Origin: Chloracidobacterium sp.
Lineage (GTDB): Bacteria; Acidobacteriota; Blastocatellia; Pyrinomonadales; Pyrinomonadaceae
NCBI GenBank assembly: GCA_016716305.1
Contig: JADJWP010000002.1
Span: 1,734,501 to 1,798,500, forward strand
Length of the DNA: 64,000 nucleotides
Reading direction: 5' to 3'
Shown here: one piece after another, positions 43,727-51,510 of the stretch
Numbering within the stretch: the first letter of the stretch is position 1
How the letters are laid out: every line of letters starts with the position of its first letter
The notes under the pieces: model-generated
Told to the model about the DNA's origin: nothing
The model's input: the letters and a program-made list of their open reading frames with translations, nothing else
Databases searched by the model: none
Program-made: the position numbers and the translations under genes

Positions 43727-44521
43727 CTAGAGCTTTGTTCCCGTCAAAAGCACCGCCTTTACCGAAAATCGGTACGAGAGCGGCCCGTCTTCGTCATCGA
43801 TGAGTTGAGCAAGTTTATCGATAACTTGCTCTTTTTCGTTTTCCTCGAGACCATTCAGCCATCCCGGCATCAAGAAATCGATGATCAGCGGCGACGCAGC
43901 GAAGGCGGCTCCGTCATCGTATTCGAAGACCTCCGCGGCCGATCTTGTCTCGACCCTGGTCAGCCCGGCACCATGGGCCATTTTCTCAATGTTCGCTACC
44001 GTCGGTAACTGGGTCACCAATTCTTCGGTCTCGGCCCCATTTCTGCCGATGCTCTCGTTGAACATAACTTCCCATAGCAGCGAGAATATCTCACCAAAAC
44101 TACCAGAAGCAGGAATCATCACCCCGACCCGGCCACCGGGTTTGGCCACACGGGTACTTTCTTGAATAAGCGCAAAAAGCTCAGATGGAGAAACGAAACT
44201 CGCATCGGCGATGACCACATCAAATGCGTCATCTTCGAATCGGATGGTCGAAAAATCTACGTCTGATCTGAGGGCGATCGCTTTGTCACGCGCTATGGTG
44301 AGCAGATCCTCGTTTTCACACGAAGCGAACACGGCGGCATCGTCGCCGAGTTTTTCTCGCAATTCAAAACAATGGCTGCCGGTTCCCGCATTCAGATACA
44401 AAAGGTTCTCAACCCTCTTCAGATCGACGTGCTTATCGGCCAGTTCGGTAAACCGGCGGGTCCAATCGTCGGTAATGTACAGATCGCGAAGAAATGCGAG
44501 TTCCCGCTGTGTTTTCGCCAT
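43727..44521 (-). CDS. Class I SAM-dependent methyltransferase
   Basis: 264 residues from ATG 44521 (MAKTQRELAFLRDLYI). The SAM motif is LLYLNAGTGSHCFELREKLG, with the acidic strand end VFASCENED and a motif-IV-like FDVVIADASFVSPSEL. The C-terminal region (ASPLIIDFLMPGWLNGLEENE) is family-specific. The substrate is unknown. It converges with tatA, 48 bases between stops, and is divergent from the SDR gene. Confidence 0.88.
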   Translation of the reverse strand: MAKTQRELAFLRDLYITDDWTRRFTELADKHVDLKRVENLLYLNAGTGSHCFELREKLGDDAAVFASCENEDLLTIARDKAIALRSDVDFSTIRFEDDAFDVVIADASFVSPSELFALIQESTRVAKPGGRVGVMIPASGSFGEIFSLLWEVMFNESIGRNGAETEELVTQLPTVANIEKMAHGAGLTRVETRSAAEVFEYDDGAAFAASPLIIDFLMPGWLNGLEENEKEQVIDKLAQLIDDEDGPLSYRFSVKAVLLTGTKL

Positions 44522-44626
44522 AATAGTATTTAACCGCAACACAACTGCGCAGTCCATCAGCGGTGATTAGAGTGATCATTGTGCTAGACTCGGACTCTTG
44601 AAGAGCTGCTTCTGGCGTAACACGAT

Positions 44627-45400
44627 ATGAGCAAAAATGTTGTAGAACTTTTCGATCTGACCGGCAGATCGGCGATCGTAACCGGCGGCTCACGCGGCAT
44701 CGGCCGTGAGATCGCCGAAGGCCTTGCCGAGGCGGGAGCGGATCTCATGCTCTGTGCCCGCCGTCAGGAGTGGCTTGATGAGACGGTCAGTGAGTTTCGG
44801 GATCGCGGCTTCAGGACTGAGGGAATGGTCTGCGACGTCTCGGTTCCCGACGATGTCGAGGCTGTCGTCAAACGGACGGTCGAGATCTTCGGGCGGCTCG
44901 ATATTCTGGTCAATAATGCCGGGATATCCTGGGGAGCGATGCCCGAAGATATGCCGCTCGAAAAGTGGCAAAAGGTCCTGGATGTAAATTTGACGGGGTG
45001 TTTCCTGATGGCTCAGGCCGCCGGCCGCGAGATGCTGAAACGAAATTCCGGTTCGATCATCAATATTGCCTCGATAGCGGGTCAGACGTCGTCAGCAAAT
45101 GGCCCATTTTATGCCGGTTATGTTGCAAGCAAGGCAGGACTGATCGGGCTAACCCGCGAACTTGCTGCAAGCTGGGGTCGACGCGGCATTCGCGTGAATG
45201 CGATAGCTCCGGGATTTTTTCATTCTCGGCTGGCGGACGCAGTGATCGACATCTACGAGCGGTCGATCCAGGAAAATAATGTGATCCCGCGCGTCGGGGA
45301 GGAAGGCGAACTCAAAGGTATCGCCGTATTTTTGGCGTCAGACGCGTCCAGCTACATTACGGGACAGACGATCGCCGTCGATGGCGGAATGACGGTTTGA
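44627..45400 (+). CDS. Short-chain dehydrogenase/reductase
   Basis: 257 residues of the classical SDR family. The NAD(P) motif TGGSRGIGREIAEGL, NNAG in DILVNNAGISWG, and the catalytic Tyr/Lys in YAGYVASKAGL, preceded by SIAGQTSSANG (a conserved Ser), are intact. It resembles gluconate 5-dehydrogenase-like members, but the substrate is not readable. It ends just before the NicO-like transporter gene. Confidence 0.93.
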   Translation: MSKNVVELFDLTGRSAIVTGGSRGIGREIAEGLAEAGADLMLCARRQEWLDETVSEFRDRGFRTEGMVCDVSVPDDVEAVVKRTVEIFGRLDILVNNAGISWGAMPEDMPLEKWQKVLDVNLTGCFLMAQAAGREMLKRNSGSIINIASIAGQTSSANGPFYAGYVASKAGLIGLTRELAASWGRRGIRVNAIAPGFFHSRLADAVIDIYERSIQENNVIPRVGEEGELKGIAVFLASDASSYITGQTIAVDGGMTV

Positions 45401-45426
45401 TCCATCGCGGAGCAACATTGAACAGT

Positions 45427-46128
45427 ATGGAACTAAACGCTCAAGCATCTTCGTTCGCGGTACTACTGCTCGGATTTCTTATCGGACTCCGACATGCACT
45501 CGATGCCGATCACCTGGCGGCTGTCTCGGCGATCGTGAGCGACAAAAAAAGTCTGCTAAGTTCGTCGTTCGTCGGCGGGCTTTGGGGCATCGGCCATACG
45601 ATATCGCTTTTCGTGGTCGGCGCATTGGTTGTATTCCTCAAGATCTCGATTTCCGAGTCCCTTGAAGGCTATTTTGAGGCCGCGGTCGGGGTGATGCTGT
45701 TCATTCTGGGTGTGAATGTCCTCCGCAAGGTCGTTCTTTCCCACCGACTACATTTGCACACTCACGAGCACAACGGCCACGTGCATAATCACCCGCACGT
45801 TCACGAAGCCGAAGAGTCTGAAGAATCGCATCACCGGGGCCCCCGGTCCCTTGTTGTCGGCATGGTCCATGGCCTTGCCGGAAGCGCCGGACTGATGCTC
45901 CTGATTCTGCCCACGATCGCATCGCCATATACCGCGATGATATTCATCGTAATTTTCGGGGTCGGATCGATCCTCGGAATGGTCGTAATGAGCTTCCTCA
46001 TGGGTCTGCCGCTGTATTTGACTGAGGGTCGCTACAGTATGGTCAACAATGCTTTGAAGGTCGCCGCAGGACTATTCAGCCTTGTATGGGGAGCAATTCT
46101 CGTACATGAAAAGTTGATCCAGGGTTAA
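45427..46128 (+). CDS. NicO/HoxN-type nickel/cobalt transporter-like protein
   Basis: 233 residues from ATG 45427 (MELNAQASSF); a TTG 45397 overlapping the SDR stop is less likely. The HX4DH nickel-binding signature is present as LRHALDADHLAAV in the second helix. A histidine-rich loop follows (LHLHTHEHNGHVHNHPHVHE), probably metal-binding. About six transmembrane helices are visible. Substrate nickel or cobalt is inferred. Confidence 0.88.
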   Translation: MELNAQASSFAVLLLGFLIGLRHALDADHLAAVSAIVSDKKSLLSSSFVGGLWGIGHTISLFVVGALVVFLKISISESLEGYFEAAVGVMLFILGVNVLRKVVLSHRLHLHTHEHNGHVHNHPHVHEAEESEESHHRGPRSLVVGMVHGLAGSAGLMLLILPTIASPYTAMIFIVIFGVGSILGMVVMSFLMGLPLYLTEGRYSMVNNALKVAAGLFSLVWGAILVHEKLIQG

Positions 46129-46253
46129 TTCTTGATCTCAACGGAGCAGGCGAAAATACGGTCCGTAGGACGCCCGAAGTGATCGACCTGCACCCAATTT
46201 TCACGTGAGAGCTGCTTTACAGCGGACACCACCCGCAATCGGTATTTAGGCAA
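46125..46253 (-). CDS. Possible small ORF after the photolyase-like gene
   Basis: A 42-codon frame starts with TTG 46253, four bases past the stop of the photolyase-like gene, and ends with a stop antiparallel to that of the NicO-like gene. The protein LPKYRLRVVSAVKQ...WVQVDHFGRPTDR is unremarkable and no Shine-Dalgarno is visible. It may be chance or a relic. Confidence 0.25.
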   Translation of the reverse strand: MPKYRLRVVSAVKQLSRENWVQVDHFGRPTDRIFACSVEIKN

Positions 46254-46257
46254 GATC

Positions 46258-47766
46258 TTAGTCGATAGAAATCTTGCCGGCGAGTTTGCCTGGGTTCTCA
46301 AGGGATTCCAAATAGGCTTCAGCCGTTTTCAAGTGGGAAAACCGCTTCTCGCTCGACATCTTATCGAAGGTCCTGACGAGCATTCCGAGCCTGGGGTTTC
46401 GTAGAAAGAAATCGCGGTGAGCATCCATAAATCGCCAAAACAACCCATCCCAGATCGTCTGCCAGTCACCTTTGGGGAAATCGCTCATTTTCATCAAATA
46501 GTTACTGCCGCTGATATAGGGTTTTGTAGCCATCAGGCCGCCGTCTGCAAACTGGCTCATGCCGTAGACGTTCGTCACCATCACCCAGTCGTAGGAGTCA
46601 ATGAACAATTCCATGAACCACCGATAGACCTCGTCAGGATCGAATTCACAAAGAAGCATAAAATTACCGATGACCATAAGCCGTTCTATGTGGTGGCAGT
46701 AGCCCGTTTCAAGGACTTTCTTAATGGTCAGGTCAAGCGGCAATATCCCGGTTTCGCCGGTCCAAAAGGTACGCGGTATCTTTCGCGTGAACCCCCAAAA
46801 GTTGGTCGTCCGCTCACGCGAACCTGCGACTTCGTAAACTCCGCGAATGAACTCGCGCCATCCGATTATCTGTCGTATGAACCCCTCGAGCGAATTTAGC
46901 GGAACGTCATTTTCGCCCGCAAATTTTATCGCTGTTTCGATGATCTCATGCGGCGTCAGCAGACCGACGTTCATCATCGGCGTAAGAAGGCTGTGATGCA
47001 AAAGCCGCTCGCCGGCCACAATTGCGTCTTCATAATCTCCGAATTCGACGAATCGGCTTTCCAGAAACTGTCGGAGCCATTTTCGGCTTCCCTCGTAAGT
47101 TGCCGGATAGACTATATCTCTGGTCAATTCGCCATAATTCGCGCCGAAATGTGTCTCGACGTATTTTTCTGCCTCTGCCTGAAACCCATCCTGCGGCGGG
47201 AATTCGACATCCGGCGGAGATTTGCCTTTCGGATACTTCAGCCGATTGTCGGCATCGAAACTCCACTTGCCACCAACGGGCTTCTGGTCTGTGTCTAGGA
47301 GTATCCGCCGTTTCTTGCGTTGTTGGACGTAAAAATCCGTCTGAAAATAGTGCTTCTTTGATCGAAAATAGGCGGCCACCTCATCCTTCGAATTCAGAAA
47401 CATCGGGGTTTGATATTCAACGAGTCTTATCCGATCACCGTACTCATAAATTCGCGTTTCGAGCCAGTTGTCCGCTGCATCACAGAAATGGACCTCGTTG
47501 TAACCGTTCTCGATCAAATGCGGCATCAACGCACGCACATCAGCGAGCGGTTGGGCAGATTCGATGTAGGTGACAATGAAGCTCTGACCACGAAGATGTG
47601 CTTCGTAAAACTTCATCGACGCCCGATGGTATTTCAACTTCTGACGGTGGAAATTGTACTGCCGAAAAAACAGATACTCCTCGACTATGAAGATATCCGC
47701 ATCGTTGACGATCGCCGGGTTGTTTTCAAAAAGTTGGTGAGGAAACACCACTGTTGCTTTCGTCAT
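46258..47766 (-). CDS. Photolyase/cryptochrome-like protein (DPRP group) without 4Fe-4S cysteines
   Basis: About 502 residues from ATG 47766 (MTKATVVFPHQLFENN; an upstream start at 47781 is possible). The N-terminal alpha/beta antenna-like domain and the C-terminal FAD domain of deoxyribodipyrimidine-photolyase-related proteins are visible (HHIERLMVIGNFMLL, MSQFADGGLMATKPYISGSNYLMKMSDF). Related FeS-type photolyases keep three cysteines after this point (Cys-x2-Cys ... Cys-Pro), but here the segment reads SDFPKGDWQTIWDGLFWRF with none. It may repair 6-4 or cyclobutane photoproducts or act as a light sensor without the cluster; this is inferred. Confidence 0.83.
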   Translation of the reverse strand: MTKATVVFPHQLFENNPAIVNDADIFIVEEYLFFRQYNFHRQKLKYHRASMKFYEAHLRGQSFIVTYIESAQPLADVRALMPHLIENGYNEVHFCDAADNWLETRIYEYGDRIRLVEYQTPMFLNSKDEVAAYFRSKKHYFQTDFYVQQRKKRRILLDTDQKPVGGKWSFDADNRLKYPKGKSPPDVEFPPQDGFQAEAEKYVETHFGANYGELTRDIVYPATYEGSRKWLRQFLESRFVEFGDYEDAIVAGERLLHHSLLTPMMNVGLLTPHEIIETAIKFAGENDVPLNSLEGFIRQIIGWREFIRGVYEVAGSRERTTNFWGFTRKIPRTFWTGETGILPLDLTIKKVLETGYCHHIERLMVIGNFMLLCEFDPDEVYRWFMELFIDSYDWVMVTNVYGMSQFADGGLMATKPYISGSNYLMKMSDFPKGDWQTIWDGLFWRFMDAHRDFFLRNPRLGMLVRTFDKMSSEKRFSHLKTAEAYLESLENPGKLAGKISID

Positions 47767-47933
47767 ATTCACAATGCTCAAAGATCGGAAAAGAGCTTCG
47801 AAGGTTTTTCAACGAAATAGCGAAATACGGTAACCACACTTTACAGCCGGCGTTCGTTATCAGATCGCATTGCGCGAACCGGTACGAACAGAGCCAAGCC
47901 TTGGCGGTGCCCCGTCGAAGTTTCGCTTTGCGG

Positions 47934-48719
47934 TCAATCACATCCCGGCACACCGCCGAGAAAGCAAGGCATCTGGTCTCTGATTAGATTCAGCCACAAT
48001 AACGACAGAAACAGCAGAAATAACATCCGCAATGCCAATGAGATCGGACGCTCCAGAACGGACGCGCCTGACCAAAAGCTTCGCACGATCGGCGTTGCAA
48101 CCAGGAAGAGCATGACCGGCGTGAGCCATAGTCCGAGAAAGAGCATAAGGGGAAAGGGGCTCTCTCCGGACTGAATTACGGGATTGTTCCAATATTCCAT
48201 GAACGCGAACGGTGCGATCAGCAGCAAACCGAAAACGCCCGCTGCAGCCAATGTTGTGACCAAATTTTTCGCTGATACTGATTCTCCTGAACGCAACCCG
48301 CTGACAATGAAGGTAAAAACTATGGTCTGGATCAGCCAACCCCTGAAAAAGTCCAAAACAGGAAAGGAAAACTCGCTCAACTGCTTTCCGGGATTGTCAG
48401 AAAAAAATGTTCCGAAAGTAAAAAGCACCGCTAAAAAGAAGCTAATAAGGCCAGCTATTACAACATTCTTAAGCCAATAGTTCATTGGATTTGCTCCATT
48501 TACTTTATCCAAATTCTCCTTGACAACGCCTGCCGATGTTTCTACAAACGTCGAAACCACGAATTGCAGCGAGAGCCTGCCTTTCACGTTCGATTGTTCA
48601 TTACACAGGTCACTAAAAGTCTGCTCCATTGACTCGCCGAATCGTTCCTTAAAATCCCGCGGATACAAGGAGATCAGCCGTTTGTAAAGAGCAAAGGTCT
48701 CTTCCTTTTCAAACTTCAT
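47934..48719 (-). CDS. Membrane protein with ABC-permease-prefix-like start, PadR partner
   Basis: 261 residues. The N-terminal 75 residues (YKRLISLYPRDFKERFGESMEQTFSDL) resemble the soluble prefix of MacB/permease-prefix proteins. Six or so transmembrane helices follow. The start codon lies 11 bases inside the PadR gene end, so the two are translationally coupled. Such pairs are frequently regulated by the PadR protein. The transported or sensed molecule is unknown. Confidence 0.8.
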   Translation of the reverse strand: MKFEKEETFALYKRLISLYPRDFKERFGESMEQTFSDLCNEQSNVKGRLSLQFVVSTFVETSAGVVKENLDKVNGANPMNYWLKNVVIAGLISFFLAVLFTFGTFFSDNPGKQLSEFSFPVLDFFRGWLIQTIVFTFIVSGLRSGESVSAKNLVTTLAAAGVFGLLLIAPFAFMEYWNNPVIQSGESPFPLMLFLGLWLTPVMLFLVATPIVRSFWSGASVLERPISLALRMLFLLFLSLLWLNLIRDQMPCFLGGVPGCD

Positions 48720-49071
48720 ACCGAAACGCTTTAGGGAGCAGTTCTAGTTTCTTGGCCAAAGTAACGATACTGCTGTAACGCTCAAGTTCATCCGAAAGTG
48801 CCTTTTTGCCATCGCCGGTTATCTGATAATAAACTCGCCGCTCATCGTCGAGTTCAGGGTCGATCCGCTTCTCCGATTCCTTTACCAACTTCGCTTCAAG
48901 CATCCGTTTGAGCGAGCCGTATAGAGTTCCGGCACCCATTTTGACTTTGCCTTTCGAATCTTCCCTGACCTGTTTCATGATCCCGTATCCGTGCAGTTCT
49001 CCACCCGAAAGCGCAAGGAGAATATGAAAGACTGCGGGTGTGAGGGATCGTTTACTTTCTTTCTCAAACAT
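48709..49071 (-). CDS. PadR-family transcriptional regulator
   Basis: 120 residues from ATG 49071 (MFEKESKRSLTPAVFHILLAL); GTG 49080 lies within the promoter -10 and is rejected. A winged-helix PadR domain is clear: GELHGYGIMKQVREDSKGKVKMGAGTLYGSLKRMLE, then RRVYYQITGDGKKAL. It overlaps the downstream membrane-protein gene by 11 bases. The palindrome over its own promoter suggests autorepression. Confidence 0.92.
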   Translation of the reverse strand: MFEKESKRSLTPAVFHILLALSGGELHGYGIMKQVREDSKGKVKMGAGTLYGSLKRMLEAKLVKESEKRIDPELDDERRVYYQITGDGKKALSDELERYSSIVTLAKKLELLPKAFRYEV

Positions 49072-49078
49072 AAAAAGC

Positions 49079-49108
49079 ACTATATCCGTCGCGGATATAG
49101 TTTGTCAA
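49079..49108 (-). promoter_or_regulatory. Promoter and overlapping palindromic operator of the PadR gene
   Basis: On the minus strand TTGACA (49108-49103) and TATAGT (49084-49079) are spaced by 18 bases. A perfect 10-bp inverted repeat (ACTATATCCG-x3-CGGATATAGT, 49079-49101) covers the spacer and the -10. Transcription would begin within a few bases of ATG 49071, so the mRNA is nearly leaderless. The arrangement fits PadR repressing its own gene. Confidence 0.85.
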
Positions 49109-49260
49109 GAACGAATTTTAAGTATCGGCAATGACGAAGGCTTGATCGGTTCGCATTCGCTGGACGAAACTCGGTGATGCTCGCCTGATATCTTGGGCAA
49201 TCCCGCAACAATTCTGCTGCTTAAAGGTCCACAACCTCCTTCCTCGATATTCGCAGGAAT

Positions 49261-49292
49261 AAAAAAACCTGACCAGCGGGATATATGGTCAG
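49261..49292 (-). terminator. Minus-strand terminator-like hairpin
   Basis: CTGACCA (49269-49275) pairs with TGGTCAG (49286-49292); on the minus strand it is followed by seven T residues (49261-49267). No minus-strand gene ends here; it lies just upstream of the plus-strand M48 gene and may be a relic or may block antisense transcription. Confidence 0.6.
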
Positions 49293-49304
49293 ACGGGTAC
49301 GTTT

Positions 49305-50537
49305 ATGAGGGATCCTCAAACAATATCTGCTGTTACAGCCGCTTTTTCCCGGCCGCGAATATTCGCTATTGCGGCTATTGTCCAACTTTCAGTTTTATCA
49401 GTATTGGCAGGTCCGGTCGCAATTCCTGCACCAACGGAGCAAGCCATCGCCTTCCACAACATCAGCAATCTTGCGTGGGGAATAAACCAAACGCTAACAA
49501 TAGTGCTCCCGGTACTTTTCCTGATCTTAGGACTGGGGACGCGGATCTCAAACAAGCTCCTGAAGTTTGGAAAATACGCTACCTTCGTTATTTTCGCCGC
49601 GATCTTCTTCGTCCTTAACTCTCTGATTCAATTGCCTTTAGAACGGATCCGAACTATCACTCGAAATCAGCTTGAAAACGATCCGAGCTTGCCCGTTCTG
49701 CAGTGGATCTTCGAGCAATTCATGTCATCGCTGCCACCGATCGTTTTCTCAATTTTAGCGAGTCTGTTTGTTTTTTGGCTGATAAACAGAAATCCGAGGA
49801 ATTGGTGGCTTTGGGCGGCCGGTGTTTTTTCGTTTCTGTTTCTTTTCTTTTTGTTGATAGAACCTTTCACTTTCAGCCACAAACCGCTTGGGCAATCGCC
49901 CTTAGAGATCACAGTATCCAGCCTTGCCGAACAGATCGGCATTCCGAGAGATTCCATAGTCTTGGAGAACTGTGAACCTTTTGATAAATGTGAGATCGCT
50001 CATGTCTCGGGGCTCGGACCGACGCGATTGATTTTACTGAACGAAGGGCTGCTTAGTAATTACCCCGAGAGCTGGACGGTCCAAACCGTAGCACATGAAG
50101 CAAAACACTTCGTCAAAGACGATAACCTTCTCGGCTGGCTGGTCCTCACGATCATATTGCTGGCTGGCCTTTGGCTAACGGATCGTATCTGCCGCGCGAT
50201 AATTCGAAGATATTCTGATCAGCTGGGATTCAGCTTCCTCGGCCAGGCTGCAGCTCTGCCCTTGATGATCTTGGTCCTGAACGCCCTGTATATAGCTGCT
50301 TTGCCGCCGGTGAATGCGTTCAGGCAGCACGTCGAATTTGAAGCGGACCGCTATGGTTTGGAGTTGACTCAAGAAAACGATGTGCTCGCGGAAATGGTAT
50401 CAAGTTGGACTTCCGGATCAAGGCTCCGAATGCCAGATCCGAGCCTTTTCTTTATGCTTTTTCGCAGTTCTCACCCATCAGACGCTGCCCGCATCTCATT
50501 TGCCAATGAATATCAATTGAAGGGCAAACATGATTAG
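49305..50537 (+). CDS. M48-family membrane metallopeptidase (Ste24/HtpX-like)
   Basis: 410 residues. Several transmembrane helices occupy residues 20-190. The zinc motif HEAKH (H264, E265, H268) and a downstream FEADRYG with a third Glu ligand place it in M48. Such proteases cut membrane or lipidated proteins, in yeast a CAAX prenyl precursor; here the substrate is unknown. The base composition is AT-richer than the region's average. The upstream PadR/permease-like pair is divergent and could be functionally linked. Confidence 0.88.
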   Translation: MRDPQTISAVTAAFSRPRIFAIAAIVQLSVLSVLAGPVAIPAPTEQAIAFHNISNLAWGINQTLTIVLPVLFLILGLGTRISNKLLKFGKYATFVIFAAIFFVLNSLIQLPLERIRTITRNQLENDPSLPVLQWIFEQFMSSLPPIVFSILASLFVFWLINRNPRNWWLWAAGVFSFLFLFFLLIEPFTFSHKPLGQSPLEITVSSLAEQIGIPRDSIVLENCEPFDKCEIAHVSGLGPTRLILLNEGLLSNYPESWTVQTVAHEAKHFVKDDNLLGWLVLTIILLAGLWLTDRICRAIIRRYSDQLGFSFLGQAAALPLMILVLNALYIAALPPVNAFRQHVEFEADRYGLELTQENDVLAEMVSSWTSGSRLRMPDPSLFFMLFRSSHPSDAARISFANEYQLKGKHD

Positions 50538-50554
50538 TCGCGTTCCGATATAGT

Positions 50555-50740
50555 GATGATCGTCCGCCCCACAGGGCACATTCCCGTGATAGATCGAGCC
50601 TGCAGTAGCGACAAATTCCTTCGCTTTGACTGACATTCCAACTGGGTGGACATTCGCAGCAGCGGCACCGTGTCTTTCGGCGTATTCGCGGACGTCCTGA
50701 CCTGTTCGCGCCAAGGGATTTCGCCCACAAAATGGCCAGT
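50555..50740 (-). pseudogene. Decayed 3'-end relic of a second thiC gene
   Basis: On the minus strand the frame to 50702 encodes QDVREYAERHG...VGMSVKAKEFVATAGSIYHG, closely matching the C-terminus of the intact ThiC at 51511 (QDVREYAEKQG...VGMSEKAAEFKATGSEIYHG). A further upstream part, TGHFVGEI, is in another frame and matches GPHFCSMKI, indicating a frameshift. Only the last 60 or so codons remain and the reading frame runs past the normal end. Orientation is the same as thiC. Confidence 0.8.
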
Positions 50741-50844
50741 ACTCAAACCGCTCGAAACCTATACCTACTGTGATATTATGTTCGCGCTTCCGGCCATGAA
50801 CATGACTAGTGGCGAGATTTCGAGAACCCTACGGAGGTGCCAAA

Positions 50845-51495
50845 ATGAAGTTCGCAATCGAAATAGTAAGAAATGAACTGGCCTTCGCTTTTTGTCTTGC
50901 GGCCGCTTTCGTTCTTGTGGGCGAAGTGTATTCGCAAAATCGTGGAGATCAAATAGGAATATTCTGCAATGGCCAGACAAAACCAGAAATGGAGACGAGA
51001 TGGAATGTCAACAGCGACGGCGAACACTCGCCGGCCGTTCCGGGCGTTCCAAAGGTCTTGCATTACCCTTTCACGCTTGCCGACGATGCAAAGGGAAAAT
51101 ATTCGCTTCGTTTCAGCAGTTACTGGAGTTTTGAGGCCGGAATTTGGACGCGCGGCCTCAGCACCGACGAGTGGAAGCCTTACCGTTATGTACAGAATCC
51201 GCCCTCGAAGAAGGACAATCGAAATCAACCGTTTTGGTACGTTGATCTCGATATCGACGCACCCAGGGCCCGATCGTCCCAGCTATTCGTGCGAGTCGTT
51301 CCCGTTCCTTATGATCCTACCTTCGTCATGGTCGCGAGAGTCTACAGTTCCGGGTGTACAAAACAAACTACGGTGCAGCCGCCATCGCCTGATCCCGCTT
51401 GCCGGTGGGTAGATACGATGCTCGGACAGCCTATAGCGAGCCCCTACTGCGAATGCGGTGGACGCGTCGTTGACAAGTCGCGATGCGGCCGCTAA
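50845..51495 (+). CDS. Secreted hypothetical protein between thiC and its relic
   Basis: 216 residues from ATG 50845 (MKFAIEIVRNELAFAFCLAAAFV), with GGAGG eight bases upstream. A signal peptide of about 30 residues precedes a mature domain with cysteine pairs (IFCNGQ, YSSGCTK, ACRW, YCECGG, SRCGR) and a beta-rich core (NQPFWYVDLDID, LFVRVVPVPYDPTFVMVARVY). It is not a known family. It lies antisense to, and between, the complete thiC and its relic. Confidence 0.75.
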   Translation: MKFAIEIVRNELAFAFCLAAAFVLVGEVYSQNRGDQIGIFCNGQTKPEMETRWNVNSDGEHSPAVPGVPKVLHYPFTLADDAKGKYSLRFSSYWSFEAGIWTRGLSTDEWKPYRYVQNPPSKKDNRNQPFWYVDLDIDAPRARSSQLFVRVVPVPYDPTFVMVARVYSSGCTKQTTVQPPSPDPACRWVDTMLGQPIASPYCECGGRVVDKSRCGR

Positions 51496-51510
51496 GACCT
51501 ATCCGAAGGC

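Noticed and set aside
45397..45426. TTG start of the NicO-like gene overlapping the SDR stop
   Set aside because: The ATG at 45427 gives a normal N-terminus; the extension is not hydrophobic or conserved in look.
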